In this document: in pieces, positions 9,992 through 21,148 of the stretch
Position numbering within the stretch: the stretch's first letter is position 1
Layout of the letters: every line of letters begins with the position of its first letter
NCBI GenBank assembly: GCA_014529385.2
Contig: CM043967.1
Span: forward strand, 128,381,182 to 128,445,181
Reading direction: 5' to 3'
From: Adiantum capillus-veneris
Taxonomy: Eukaryota > Streptophyta > Polypodiopsida > Polypodiales > Pteridaceae
DNA length: 64,000 nucleotides
Translations under genes and position numbers: made by a program
The notes under the pieces: generated by a model
What the model was told of the DNA's origin: nothing
The model's input: the letters and a program-made list of their open reading frames with translations, nothing else
Databases searched by the model: none

Positions 9992-12900
9992 TTAGTGCCT
10001 TATTTGGAGCGTTGCAGTGAGATTTCTAAGCTTCTGAGCTTTGGCTTCAATCTCGACTTTGGTTGCCAGCTCTCTGAAGGGATTATTGCTGATTGTACTT
10101 TGGTGGTCAATATAGCGGTCTGGTAGATCTTTCGTCATTGGATTGAATATGGAAGAGTCCACTTTGAAGAAACCTGTCATGAAAGCTTCTTCGAAGGTCT
10201 GCATGTAATGAGATGTCAGAAACATGACTCTTGCATATAATCCCATGATAACATTTCTGCTGGGGATTTTGGTCTCCATATTCCAGCAAATACCCCGCGT
10301 TCCCTCGACAAACACCTGCCATGGATGCTCTACTGCTTCAATGTCTCTGAAAGCTGTAATGTACGTGATAAGCATTTTGGCAATCTTTACCAGCATCTAA
10401 CAAGCAAGGTCTGGGATCTCTTTCATCATGTTGATTACTCCTTTCAAAGTTTGCACCATGTAATGCTCTGATGGGGTGTTGTTATTGAGCGGCTTGGTAA
10501 TTATCGGGTAGTTCAACACTGCAGGTATTTTGCTTTTCCAACTGTAAAACTGTCTTAGAATCGTCGTCTGTTGATGGGACAGTAAGTGGGGTCGATCCTC
10601 AGAGATGTTGGGGGGCGTTCCTGTAATAGGTTTCGTCAGCTGGTCGTTGATGGAACCATTTTTTTCTCCAGAGAGGTTGATTGTCAAGGATGGTTTCAAT
10701 ATGAAGGGCTATAATTGGAACCTCTCTATAGTCCCCTCTACTATTTGGTTCAATTTTTGGGAGCATCTTTTGCTACCATAATTGAACTTCTTGCCGCATC
10801 AACGATAGTGCGATCATTTCGTGCCCATGATCTTTTGCAACCTCATCTGGGTGATCATGAGGAGGGCAACCGATTCTAGCACTTTTAGTTCATATTGCAT
10901 ATATGCCTTGTGTGAGGGGTATTTGACTTCTGAGATCCAGTGCTGAATTTCATCTTTTACCAACTCTGAGGTGGATGTCATGGCTGGATCTGTAGATTCA
11001 GTGCTGAATTTCATATTGCATATATGCCTTGTGTTAGGGGTATTTGACTTCTGAGATCCAGTGCTGAATTTCATCTTTTACCAACTCCGAGGTGGATGTC
11101 ATGGCTGGATCTGTAGATTCTTGCGTGCCTTTTCTAGTGCTCGTAGTGGGCATTTCTGTTTGTTGAGTTTCGAACGCAGATTGTTCGAATCCTTCACCCT
11201 GCTCAAATTCTCCTCGGTCCTGCTGATGCTTTGTTTGATTTTCTTTCAGAGCCTCTGCTTCCTTTCTTGCCTAGGCCAGTTGCTTTCTTAAGTCTTCAAT
11301 TTCCTCATCCTAGGCCTATTGTAGGGCCCTATGACCTGCTGTCATGATCTGTCTGTCATATTTTTCTTGCTTTAGGCCCTCCTTTAACTCTTTGATTTCC
11401 TGGCTCAAGGAAGTAGAGCCTGCAGTCATAGTCGAAGAGGAGGGTGTCTCTTGTATGGCCAGGAGCTGAGTGAGAGACCTGCTAACCACTACATATGAGC
11501 TTTGTAGCTTCTCATTCTGTTCCTTTTCTTTGGTTATCTCCTCCTCAAGGCGTTGCTGTTCGATCTGTAATGCGGAGTTTGCCTCATTGAATTGTTGCAC
11601 TTCTTTATAATAGTAAGTTGCATTTTCTCGTTCTCTCTGCAATTCCGATTGCACCTGGACTTGTGCGTTCTGTAGTGCCTCTATTTGTTGCTTCAACTGC
11701 GAGGATTTTGTTGTTGTTTCTCTAGATACCTCCTTTTTGTTATCTTCTAATTCCAGCTCCTTGAGGTTGTAAAGAGCTCTTTGACATTGGAATTGCAGTT
11801 TGATCTGCTTAGGTGACCGTCAATGCCAAATGAGCTAACTATCTCCGCTCCTTCTTTTATGGCTGCTTGTGTACGTTGCGTTCTTGGCCCATGCTGGTCT
11901 TTTTGGCTCTTATTTGATTGCTCAGCCACATCATCTTGCTTTTCTTTTTTTGTTAGACATTCTATTGCATTAGAGGTTTTGGCAAGCTTTGTATGTGATT
12001 CTGTTTGTTGATCCATCCATTGCTCCATCTGCTTTTCGTCGACCCTTTGCTCCAATTGTCCTGCACTTTCTCCTTTCTCTTGTTCTGACCTCTCTGAAAT
12101 TGTCTCAGGATCCTTGGGAGAACCGAGGTCTTGATCTTGTTGTTCCTGTGTCTCGTGTTGTCTTTCTCCTTGCAAGAGACTTTTCTACTTTTTACTCTTT
12201 TTAGATTCATCAGATGATTCTATATCATCAACGTGTTGCTTCTTTGATTCTTCTTGCTGCCTCTGCTCCATCTTTTGCTTGAGCTCATTGTGAATTCGTT
12301 GTCGTATGGCACTTGCAATTTCCCATCTCTCTTCAGCATCCTTCCTCTTTTGTTGCTTGATCCTTTACAAGGCCTCTATTTGCCTGCCACTATCAGCGGA
12401 GCATTCTCGACTTCATCATCTTCTTTCTCGTCATCCGCTTCTGTTTCTTGGGTTTGCTGCTGTTCTTTCTTTTGTTGGTGGATCTTTTCCCTCACTTCCT
12501 GAGCCTCTTCCATTTTCCTCCTGGCATGAGTGATGGGGATAGCTTCTGCCAAATGTGTAGCCTTTTTCTTGAACCGAGTATATCCCAGGGTGTAGGGGCT
12601 TTCCTTCTCTTCCCCAAAGACTCGTACTTAGAAGGAGTATCTCGTGGGTGGGATCCCTCTTCCTGGCTACTCCGAGCATCCAACTCTATTTTCTCACTGT
12701 CAGAATCCCTTAGAGGTGCACTTTTCCTAGTTTGTTTGACTCCAGAATTCGGCCTTGTATAGAAAGTCCTGCCACTGGTCTCACAACTCTTTTGGACCTG
12801 TGGATTAGGTCTATCTGCGCTTGGGCAAGTGGTAGATTGTCGATCATGCCCAATGCTTGATAGGCCAGTCATGTGAGCATGGGTCCTCCGTTCATGTAAG

Positions 12901-13623
12901 CTGTATTTCTTTGACCGTCCTTTAGGTTTGCTTCCACAATTGTGTCAAGAAGTAGTTGCCAAATTCGCAACTGACCACCCTGCCTTCAGCCAAACCCATC
13001 GCCATCACCACTGCCATATGCAACAAGGGTTCAATATATCTAGGTGGCTTCTACACCTTGAAATGCTGTGATATAAGACGCAATGGTAGTTCCATTTCTG
13101 AGTATATCAAGTCTTGATATGTCAGCTTGTGGCCGCGTTGCTTCAAAAAGGCTTTGTCATTGTGGATTTCCTTCGTTGCAAGAGATTGTGCGTTCCCTAT
13201 GACAGATGGAGGGCTTCATTGATGATTTCAGCTGTAATTTTTACCTTAACAATTGTCCCATCCTTGTCTGTCAGAGTTGCTTCCCCATTGTACTAAATTG
13301 TACTTATGAGCTCGTGAGCTCCTCTGAAATCTATTCCCCAAGGAGGCAATCTTAAGAAATTGTCGAGCTATAGGCACCTGACCCCTGCTTGCACTTCTGG
13401 TTTCTGGTGCAAAGTCCACATTTCCCGGGTTTAAGATGGTGGTCTTTACAATTTCTTTATCTGTAGCTTGGAACCTTCCGATGAAAATGTTTGCCAAAAT
13501 TGCTTCAAGTACTTGTTCGGTGAGGTGAGCTTTCTCATTTGATGAGATATAGGTTATCTCATAGGGTGCCACAGTCAAGTCCCTCTGTGCTTTCCTTCGA
13601 GGAATCCTGTTGCCAATTTTCAA
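9992..13623 (-). pseudogene. Unknown coiled-coil-rich ORF unit (left arm)
   Basis: On the minus strand, ORF pieces follow in order: 13,246-13,623 (125 aa, basic), a decayed segment to about 12,870, 12,492-12,872 (charged), 11,747-12,175 (Gln/Glu/Lys-rich), 11,316-11,696 (long coiled coil with EQQRLEEEITKEKEQNEKL), 10,814-11,074, 10,397-10,699 and 9,992-10,396 (globular, 134 aa). The pieces are separated mostly by single in-frame TAG codons or one-base shifts, so they look like one protein of roughly 1,200 residues with globular ends and a coiled-coil middle. I do not recognise the family. It could be an extra ORF of a retrotransposon or a captured host gene. This copy has private frameshifts near 12,612 and 12,755. 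Confidence 0.55.
10887..11119 (-). repeat. 121 bp tandem duplication in the coiled-coil ORF (left arm)
   Basis: A block starting AATCTACAGATCC (minus strand) occurs twice in tandem with a 121 bp period. As 121 is not a multiple of three, the duplication itself breaks the frame. It is present in all three copies of the unit. Confidence 0.9.
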
Positions 13624-13801
13624 GTGAAATCAGGTTTTAGCCATTGATCAAAATTGTCGGAAAGTGTAAACTTGACCATAAAATAAAAAAGTGAGCTTAA
13701 CTCTGTCAAAACTACTCCAAATTTGACCAAATTTCACCAGTGCACCTAGGATTACTATAGGCACAAAACTGTAATGAAACAGATAGACTTTGGCAAAAAG
13801 A

Positions 13802-14897
13802 AACATGGATCGCGATCCATGTTGGGAAGCATTTGAAAATTCTAACTTTGGGAAGTTGTCCCTAGGCATTAAGGGATGCTACTGAGCAATTTTCTCTGGA
13901 TTTAGAACTGGAGGTACATGGATCGCGATCCATGTTGGGCAATATTTTGGAAATTTGTTGATACCATTTGGTAGGGTTCATCTTGATTATGACTTGGTCC
14001 AAAAAATTTGGGATTTGGATCAATGGTTTGATACTTGGGCTAAATTTTGAAAATCCTGTACAGATTCAGAGATTTTGGCTTTTGGAAGTGGATTTTTGGG
14101 ATTCAAATGGCTTGAAACTTCATGGCTTGGCTTCCTTGAGCATACTGAATCAGATGGCATGGGTTTTACTTATTTTGGCCAAAAAGGTACCTGGATCGTG
14201 ATCCGTGTTGGGAAGTATTTGAACACAGTTCTTGTGCACATTGGTTCCTATGGGTTTTCCTAGTACACTGGTGATATTTTTGCAAGTTTGGACATGTTTT
14301 TCCATAGTTTGCCCCATTTTTTTGTTTATGGCCATATTTTTTTCGTTTTGACCAAATCTATTTCTGGCAACCACTTTTGGAGTCATGTTTTGCCTGAAAT
14401 CTCTTCTTGCTTTGATTTCTGATGATAGAGGTCTGTAGTTCATAGCTTTGCTTGGTTCCTTGGCAATTTTCCCTAGACATTGAATTCTTTTGAGAAGGCA
14501 AACTAAATCCTGCAAGTTTCACCATTTTTTGCAAGTAAACTTTTCCTTGGTTTTGATCCCATCACCATTCTTAGGTTACATTTGCTTGTTGATAGGCTTC
14601 AAGGAGAGTTTGACCAAAAGAACATTTACAAACTGAAAGTAGAAATCCAGGTGGACTTGATGATTTGTAGAGCACTTCTTGTGATTATTTTGTAACCCCA
14701 GTACTATTTGTTCATTGTCCAGCTAGTGAGCCACTTTTATCCTGATTTTGACAAAAAAGGTACATGGATTGCGATCCATGTTGGGAAGCTTTTTGCAAAA
14801 ATAGTCATGGGGTTTTGTTCCTGAGCTTCCATTGTTTCTTCTGTAGAAGTTTCCCTGATTTTAGGGTTTTGGGAACATGGATCATGATCCATGTTCC
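13802..14897. repeat. Five spaced 20-26 bp palindromes, GATC-centred (left arm)
   Basis: The half-site ACATGGATC is followed by its reverse complement at 13,802-13,823 (22 bp, perfect), 13,916-13,935 (20 bp, perfect), 14,189-14,208 (imperfect), 14,762-14,781 (one mismatched pair) and 14,872-14,897 (26 bp, perfect, starting GGAACATGG). The first four are followed by TTGGG(A/C)A. Axis spacings are 113, 273, 573 and 113 bp. They could be binding sites for a dimeric protein or relics of a diverged tandem repeat. Confidence 0.9.
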
Positions 14898-15189
14898 AAC
14901 ACCTTCTCCTACTGTTTTTATCTTGGAGGATTCTGCCAGGTAGTTGGGGTCTACTGATGAACTTTTCCTTGTTTTTGATGGTTTTGGACTCCCTCCTTGG
15001 CCCTGCTAGTTTGTCAATTTTGTGACCTTGTACTAGTTTGATTTGTTGTTTTGGTACTGTTGATGCAGTATGGGTTACACACACATGCTCTTGCAAGGTT
15101 AATGATCATACCTATCAAATTTGGTGTAGTGAGATCCACCAAGGTGGTCGCAGCAGGCATAAGCAATTCCAAAAACTCTATGCCCTTGT

Positions 15190-15191
<2 letters not shown>

Positions 15192-15233
<42 letters not shown>
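15192..15233. repeat. (CT)n microsatellite (left arm)
   Basis: A pure dinucleotide run of about 42 bp. The mirror copy has about 46 bp (27,047-27,092) and the third copy about 26 bp (56,273-56,298), so the tract length differs among the copies. Confidence 0.9.
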
Positions 15234-15238
<5 letters not shown>

Positions 15239-15360
15239 AAAATGGGCTTTTGTAGCCCTTTTTTGACTATATGATCCCAGTCTTCCTGGAATGCCCCATT
15301 TATACTTACCTTCATTGCTAATATCTTGTTGGGCTCATCACCTGCGGTTCGAACCGTTCA

Positions 15361-15822
15361 TCATTCTGACACTCGGTTTACAAATGACATTCGATCTATA
15401 GTTTTGATCCTTCAAAAGTTGGCTCAAAATTCATCTTGTGTTGAATTTTTCCATATCTGCCTTGTTTGAAGTCCTTGCTTTGAAGTTTCGGCGTTTGCTT
15501 TCAAAAGTCAATTCTGACTTTTCTTGCTCGACTTATCAATTTTTTGTTGATTACCTATCACTTTTTGTTTTTTTAAAAGAAAATTATTTACAATGATTAT
15601 TAGTCGGCCAAAAATTAGCCAGAATTAGTGTCACCTCCCTTATATACATACTCTTATGCCGGTATTAGATGGTGACGGTATGGCTCATGATTATGCCAAC
15701 TAAGAGTCTGTCAGGCTCTGAAAAACTTGTGTTTTTTTAAGAAACGGGAAGAAAAGGAAACGAAACAAGAGAAAAGAAGTAGGATGATAATAATGGTATA
15801 TACAAATGGTACTCCAACTACA
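15361..15822 (-). repeat. LTR-B, 3' LTR of element B (left arm; downstream edge uncertain)
   Basis: On the minus strand, a purine-rich tract (AGGAAGGGGGAAA) is followed at 15,822 by TGTAGTTGGAGTACC, the expected look of a PPT plus LTR start. A TATA-like TATATAA (minus) lies at 15,650-15,656. I could not fix the LTR end, because there is no second LTR in the window to compare with. The end is placed by eye before the tRNA-like motif near 15,335-15,357. Confidence 0.5.
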
Positions 15823-15863
15823 TTTCCCCCTTCCTAGAGTGAGTCGTCCGCGACCAGCATGTG

Positions 15864-17091
15864 TCAGAGTGCATGGGAATAAAGCACGTGTCTATCCATA
15901 GCCGTATAGTGTGGCTCTTTGATGCTCATGGAGGATATGCATGGTAAAACAAATTGTTGTGCAAGAGATAGGTGTTGAAAAATATGCTCAGTGGCTAATG
16001 GTGGCGAGGTTCCTTGGAAGCTGCATGGTCCGAACAATAGTAGTTGTAGAAGGCGTGCTCTATGTTTGACTGTGACCTGCAAGAGTTTTTACGCTACCGA
16101 TGGGGTCGATTGTTGGAATTTTTTGGGTTGCCATCGAAATTTCTTAGGTATGGATCCACTATGAGAGGCATCGTGAAGGCGATGTTGTTTTGGTTGCCAT
16201 ACCCATTTGAGTGTGGTTGGATGTCAAAGAGAGTGGTCCTTCGGTTTAGGCCGTTTGACAACAGCGGTGGGCAATTCATGATGGTTTAATTTTTTTGTAG
16301 GCAATGTAGGTTTACGTGTATTGATTTGGTGTTTAGGTATCCACAACTGCCTAGGGTTGGTTTCCATGATTGATTTATTAACCCATATTTTTGCGACCAT
16401 GCTGGTGGATGATCGTTGAGCTGCCGCATGTAGAGAAGGTAGTAGGTTCCCATTCATAGTCCGTTTGTACGAATTGGTGTGGCTAAAGATTGGCCCTTTG
16501 TTCGATGCGTAAAGTGTTGTCTTGCCAGTTTGATGTGGCTTGAAGAAGTGCGCATCCACGGAACTCCCAAATAACTGCTTCGTTTAGATGATGATTTTCG
16601 ACCACATGAGATTGATGTGGATAAATCGTTCCATCAATTTTTATTTGCAAGTTTATGTGGCCTAGACTGTCCATAGTACCTCTGTTTGCGACCTTGAACC
16701 CCATAGTGTTGGGCATTAGAGGTTCCTGTGTGATTTTTCTAAAAGTGGAGTAGTTAACCACATTAGCCTTGGCCCCTGTGTCCACTAACGCTCTTTTGGT
16801 GCCGTCGTTGATAAGTTGTAACTGAATGCGTAGATCCATCCCTCCTAACCATGTAGTTGTCGTTTGTATGGATGCTATCGGAGCATCCTGAACAGCCACA
16901 TCCTGTTGTTCTTTCCTCTGGAAGTTTGCTTTTTTCCTTTGGTTCAATATTCTGAGTTTGGCCTCCTGCTGTGCTTGTTCCCGAATGTCTTGTGCTTGAC
17001 ATCTCCGTTGAGCTGAAGCATGGAGTGTTGCGAGCTCGTCTGGTGTCAGCAAAAAAGATATTTCTTTAACCTGCAACAACCACTCGTCCAA
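15864..17091 (-). pseudogene. Element B: retropepsin-like domain downstream of integrase, plus tail (left arm)
   Basis: The minus-strand ORF 16,483-17,091 has a Gln/Lys/Arg-rich helical start, then a clear retroviral-type aspartic protease: ALVDTGAKANVV at the catalytic Asp-Thr-Gly, KVANRGTM, HINLQIKIDGTIY, and in the mirror copy VILGVPWMRTYQAT. It continues with basic tail segments (16,094-16,279 and 15,864-16,082) up to the polypurine tract. In gypsy elements the protease is normally upstream of RT. Here it lies after integrase with only a stop and a short linker between them. A frameshift near 16,560 interrupts this copy. Confidence 0.75.
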
Positions 17092-17969
17092 TTAGGCATC
17101 GCCTCTCCTGCCAATGTTGCAAGCCTTAATGGCACCACTTTGCGATATATCATGGATCACAAAAGGCCCCATTCCTCGCTTTTTGAGTTTTTTGGAGTGT
17201 TGTTTCAGGGTGTACATGAGAATGTAATCCCCTATCTAGAACTCCTTACCAATCACGTGTTGATCATAAAAAGATTTCATTTTCTTTTTCTGAGCATATA
17301 TCCGAGCTATCGCTTTAAGTTTAGTTTCATAGAGTTGTTCTAGGGTGTCTAGTCTCTCCGATAGCTCATGGCCCATCCATCCTAATTGTGTTGCCACTCT
17401 AAGGGATTTGACTAGGAATTCCAATGGTAGTATCACATTAATTTTGAATACCAGGTTAAAGGGAGTTATTCCAATGGAGGTTTTAAAAGTTAGGCGGTAA
17501 GCCCATAAGGTAGTGTGTACCTTTTGATCCCAATCATTTCTTGAGTCACTGACTATTTTGGTGAGCATTGTGCATAGGATTTTGTTGGTACTCTCTGCCT
17601 GTCCGTTGGCTTGCGGGATGATATGGTGATGACTTTCGATGGACCACCATGAATTTGTCAAGGAGCGTCTCAATGACGTTGTTCACAAAGTGTGTTCCTC
17701 TATAGCTTACTATTTTGATTGGTAGTCCATACCACGTAAAGATATTTTTAAAAAGGAACTGAGTTGTAGTCCTTGCATCATTTTTTTGGGTTGCTTTGCT
17801 TCCACCAACTTCGTCATGTAATCTGTTGCTACGATGATGTATTGTGCGTGTGTCTTGTATCCTTGAGGGTTAATGGGACCAATGAAGTCAATGCCCCATT
17901 TGGAAAAATCATGTACTCCCATCATCGGCCTCAGTGGCATTTCATCTCTCCTCAGGGGTGGTTTTGTGC
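17092..17969 (-). pseudogene. Element B integrase, catalytic core and C-terminus (left arm)
   Basis: The minus-strand ORFs 17,710-17,940 and 17,236-17,673 encode the integrase core. The first Asp is in WGIDFIGPINP. The second site reads SYRGTHF, where SDRGTHF is expected, so the second catalytic Asp is replaced by Tyr. The Glu is in GQAESTNKIL. The C-terminal part has a Lys-rich helix, and a GPFVI segment lies at about 17,150-17,180. The N-terminal zinc finger is separated by the solo LTR at 17,970-20,569. A frameshift lies between the two ORFs. This copy is inactive. Confidence 0.85.
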
Positions 17970-20569
17970 TGAGGCGGTCCTAGGCGAGCAACAAGAAGAG
18001 CGGCCTCTAAACACCCTTCGAGGCTCCCGTGCTGCTCAATTGGGGTTGGGGCAAGCACAATCAGAGACAACAATGAGCCACAGCCAGAAACCAAACAAGA
18101 AAAGGGGCACCACCTAGTTGTAGATGCGAACTAGGACGCACGTGATATCTCCTTGTACTCAAACGCACAAAGAGAGGGGAATGCAAGATAGCCACACACA
18201 CCAAACACAAACATTCACCACGCTAGAGAGAGGTAAAGAGCACAAATCAACTTGAGCAACTCAGTCTTAGCCTTAAAGACTAGATGCACACAAAGCTTGA
18301 TGAGAAATAGAGAGACAACACAAAACTTGACCTTGTTGCCAATACACAAATTGTCTTAGGGTCACGGGAGCCCTCTCATCGAGCACCCTCTTACAATTGA
18401 CCTTTTAGGCAAACAATTCAACAAGTCCTCAAACCACCAAGCATGAAATGGCACAACAAACTTCAAGGACAATATACCTTCAACCACCTGATGAGCCAAC
18501 TTATCAAGTCAATTTGGAGAGAAGAGTCGTAGTTGCAGCATACAATTGCACCCAAAACTATAAATCTTATTTATGCACAAGAGTAGGCTACAAGTGTGGT
18601 GAAGAGTATGGCATACAGTCCACTCCTCTAGATGGCATAACTAACTTCAAGCTTCTCCATGCACCTATGTGTAATGATGGAATAGAGCACTCACAATGCA
18701 CACACTCTACACAACTAGGCTTGAAGAGTGGTGTGTTATGTGTTGAGAATGGTGTGGTGTAGTGTGATCATGTGTTGATTTACAAGGGAGAGAAGGGATC
18801 TATTTATAGGTTTTAGAAGCCCCGATTTGGATTAGGCCTAATCAAGTTTATTTGAAGGAGTAAAACATTATACATATTTTTATTTTTTTAATGAGGGTGG
18901 GTCTCTCTTGTCCTTTGAGTCACATGGATGTGGGCTCAAGGGAAGATAATTATTGAGGATGAAAGGAGAGGGATTGAGTGAATAATTTGGGAGGGCCTAC
19001 TCTAGTAGAGGGTGTATTTTACAATAAGGTTAGTGGTTAGTAGTTAGTAATTATCACTAAAAAATATTTACAAAATCATTCACCAAATGGTGATATATAT
19101 GATGAGAAAAGTTAGAGAAGGGATAAGCTTGTAAAGCAAGGTTGAAGCTTGGAGAAGTTGACATTCACCTCTTTACAGCATCGGTAGAAGAAGCGGTCAG
19201 CATGGCGAAGTAACGCGTGTCGATGAAGCTATGTTATCTTCAAACCTTGGAAAAATCATGATAAAGCCTTTCATTTGCAGAGGTTATCTTTGGATTTTTA
19301 TTGTTTGAGTTTTTGAAGTTCTTTACAAAGTTGAAGAGAGTATGGTAATATGGACAGATATGTAAGAGAAAGGGGACACATAGGGTGTAGAAATGGAGGA
19401 TGAAGGCTATGGAGGTGTGAGAGATGTGGCAATGGTGAAGAGGGTGAATTAGTACATGGGAGTTGCAGGTTTGGGAGTGGGAAGGAGAGGGAGGAGTGTG
19501 TGTGAAAGAGGAAAATGATAAAGTGGAAGAGGGAGTGTGGCTGCATAGCATGGGCAAACTGGGGTCCACCAATAAAATCATAGCTCACAGCTCGTAGCTC
19601 AAAAAAATATGAACAAAATTTAGGTGAAAGTTCAGCTCACGAGCTACAACTTTTGTTTGTATCACCTTTTCAAATTCGGGGAGCATGTGATCTTTAAAAA
19701 TTCAGCAAAATCGACTGTTTTTTCCACTGCACAAAGTCCTTGTGAGATCCTTCTTTGAATGATTCTTTTGAATACCTCCAAGAGTGAGCTCCCCATGGTG
19801 CATGCATGCATTCCACATACCCTTGACCTTATTTGGTAGGTCTATAATTGAAGATATTGTTGAGATCATGATATAAAATGAATAATACAACTAAAAAAAT
19901 CAAATATTGAGGGTCTAAAAAAATATGTACATATCAAATATAAATAATATAGATGGAAAAATTAAAAGGGGTCAAAATAAATCTCTCTCATTATAAGTCT
20001 ACCATAAAAAGATGAATATTTTTTTTTGTGTCCTAATTTATGAGAGTAATAAAGAATAGAGGTAGGAAGGAAAAAAATCACAATAGTGAAAAAATATACA
20101 CATAAATAGAACTAGTTTTTTTGGATTTTTGTTAGGATGGAGTTACACACCAAAAATAAGAGAAGCTTGCATGAAATTATTTTTATATGGAATAAAGAGT
20201 ATGCAAAATGGTAAGGTAAAAAAATATGTTAATGGTGAGTCAATGTACATAGCATAAATAACACACCATAGGTAGAAATATTTAAATAAATACCAAAATA
20301 ATTATGAAAAATCCTTTTATTTAGGCCCTATATACAATGAAATATTTACACACAAATGGGCCATACAATACTTATATTTTTTATTTTTTTGGCTCAACTA
20401 GCCCAGTGACTAGCTAATTAAGGGTTTTTAAGAAGATATGGGAAAAGTCCCCTAACTCACACACACCTATATACAGTGAAATGGTAGGGATAGCCACAGT
20501 GTTTGGATGATTTTAGTAGGTGGGTTAACTCACTATGGCAAATTACGAAGAGCCGAAAAATGGCTATCA
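17970..20569 (-). repeat. Solo LTR inserted in element B integrase (left arm)
   Basis: This 2.6 kb sequence has ends TGATAGCC...CCTCA on the minus strand and is flanked by a 4 bp duplication GTGC (17,966-17,969 and 20,570-20,573). It has no internal domain, so it is a solo LTR left by LTR-LTR recombination. It is related to the LTR of element A over much of its length but diverged. The antisense 104-codon ORF at 18,448-18,762 is probably not a gene. Confidence 0.9.
18800..18809 (-). promoter_or_regulatory. TATA box in solo LTR (left arm)
   Basis: CTATAAATAG on the minus strand, identical to the TATA motif of the element A LTRs and in a corresponding position. Confidence 0.65.
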
Positions 20570-21138
20570 GTGCGTTGACATTCATCGCGTCGTTTGACAT
20601 ATGTGGTTGCATCCATGAACAGGGTCGGCCCACCATATGCCTGAGTGTCACTAGCTTTGCCCATTTTTATCAACCGAGAAGTGTCCTCCGGTTTGTCCCA
20701 AGTGTGCTTGATCTAGGATGACGTAATATTCGCTTTCCTGTAGCACACAGCCGTAATTGTTTGTCCATTCCCCACCTATACAGTTGGTTGGCAATGAGCA
20801 GATAGTCTCTGGCCTCTTCCTTGACGATTTTCCTTCCTTACTTTGTCCCATTTCTGCTGGAAAGGTTTTGTTTTTAAAGTAACTCAATGATGTGAGCACT
20901 CCATTTAGGTGCTTGTACTATACGAAACATTTGTGGCATGTTCCTCACTGGGGGCTATATTATACATCTACACAGGATTTTACATATTATGGACATTGTA
21001 TTCATGTTTGGCAGTAGACACCCAGTCTTTGTAACCATCTGGCCGTCAGTGTTTCACCATGTGATATCCGTATTTTGTATTTGAGCTTGTTTGAGGTATA
21101 GTGGATCTCAGACTGTACACAGTCTCTTTATCCCAACC
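20570..21138 (-). pseudogene. Element B integrase N-terminal zinc finger, noisy copy (left arm)
   Basis: The minus strand encodes the integrase HHCC region (LDQAHLGQTGGHFSVDK) followed by the junction with the solo LTR. Compared with the third copy (61,374-61,947) there are about twenty differences in some 480 bp, mostly single-base indels, so no frame stays open. The sequence stops at the palindrome axis. The RNase H and RT that should lie upstream are missing from this arm. Confidence 0.8.
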
Positions 21139-21148
21139 TTTTAACACT

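Larger units (their letters stand above)
13624..15360. other. Spacer with five palindromes, no convincing gene (left arm)
   Basis: Between the coiled-coil ORF unit and LTR-B there is about 1.7 kb with no ORF that I trust. It is rich in TTTTGG/CCAAAA words and carries five long palindromes and a (CT)n tract at 15,192-15,233. Short ORFs here are identical in the three copies simply because the copies are recent. Confidence 0.6.

Noticed and set aside
12254-12762. Plus-strand Ser/Leu/Phe-rich ORFs at 12,254-12,762 and equivalents in the other copies
   Set aside because: Shadows of the Glu/Lys/Gln-rich coiled-coil frame on the opposite strand.
13802-13823. Palindromes read as a CRISPR array
   Set aside because: Spacing is irregular, spacers are not unique short units, the repeats are perfect palindromes in a plant TE region, and there are no cas genes.
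15038-15239. ORFs ending in Leu-Ser or Arg-Glu repeats
   Set aside because: They are translations of the (CT)n/(AG)n microsatellite.
15330-15360. tRNA gene
   Set aside because: Only a short anticodon/T-loop-like piece is present; no acceptor or D arm can be folded around it.
18448-18762. 104-codon ORF conserved without change in three copies of the solo LTR (antisense to the LTR)
   Set aside because: It overlaps the LTR leader region, has no recognisable domain, and is identical only because the three copies are recent; element A's LTR has no counterpart.
19298-19588. His/Ser/Pro-rich ORFs in the solo LTR that might suggest a secreted protein
   Set aside because: Low-complexity pyrimidine-rich LTR sequence; two overlapping frames are open with similar composition.
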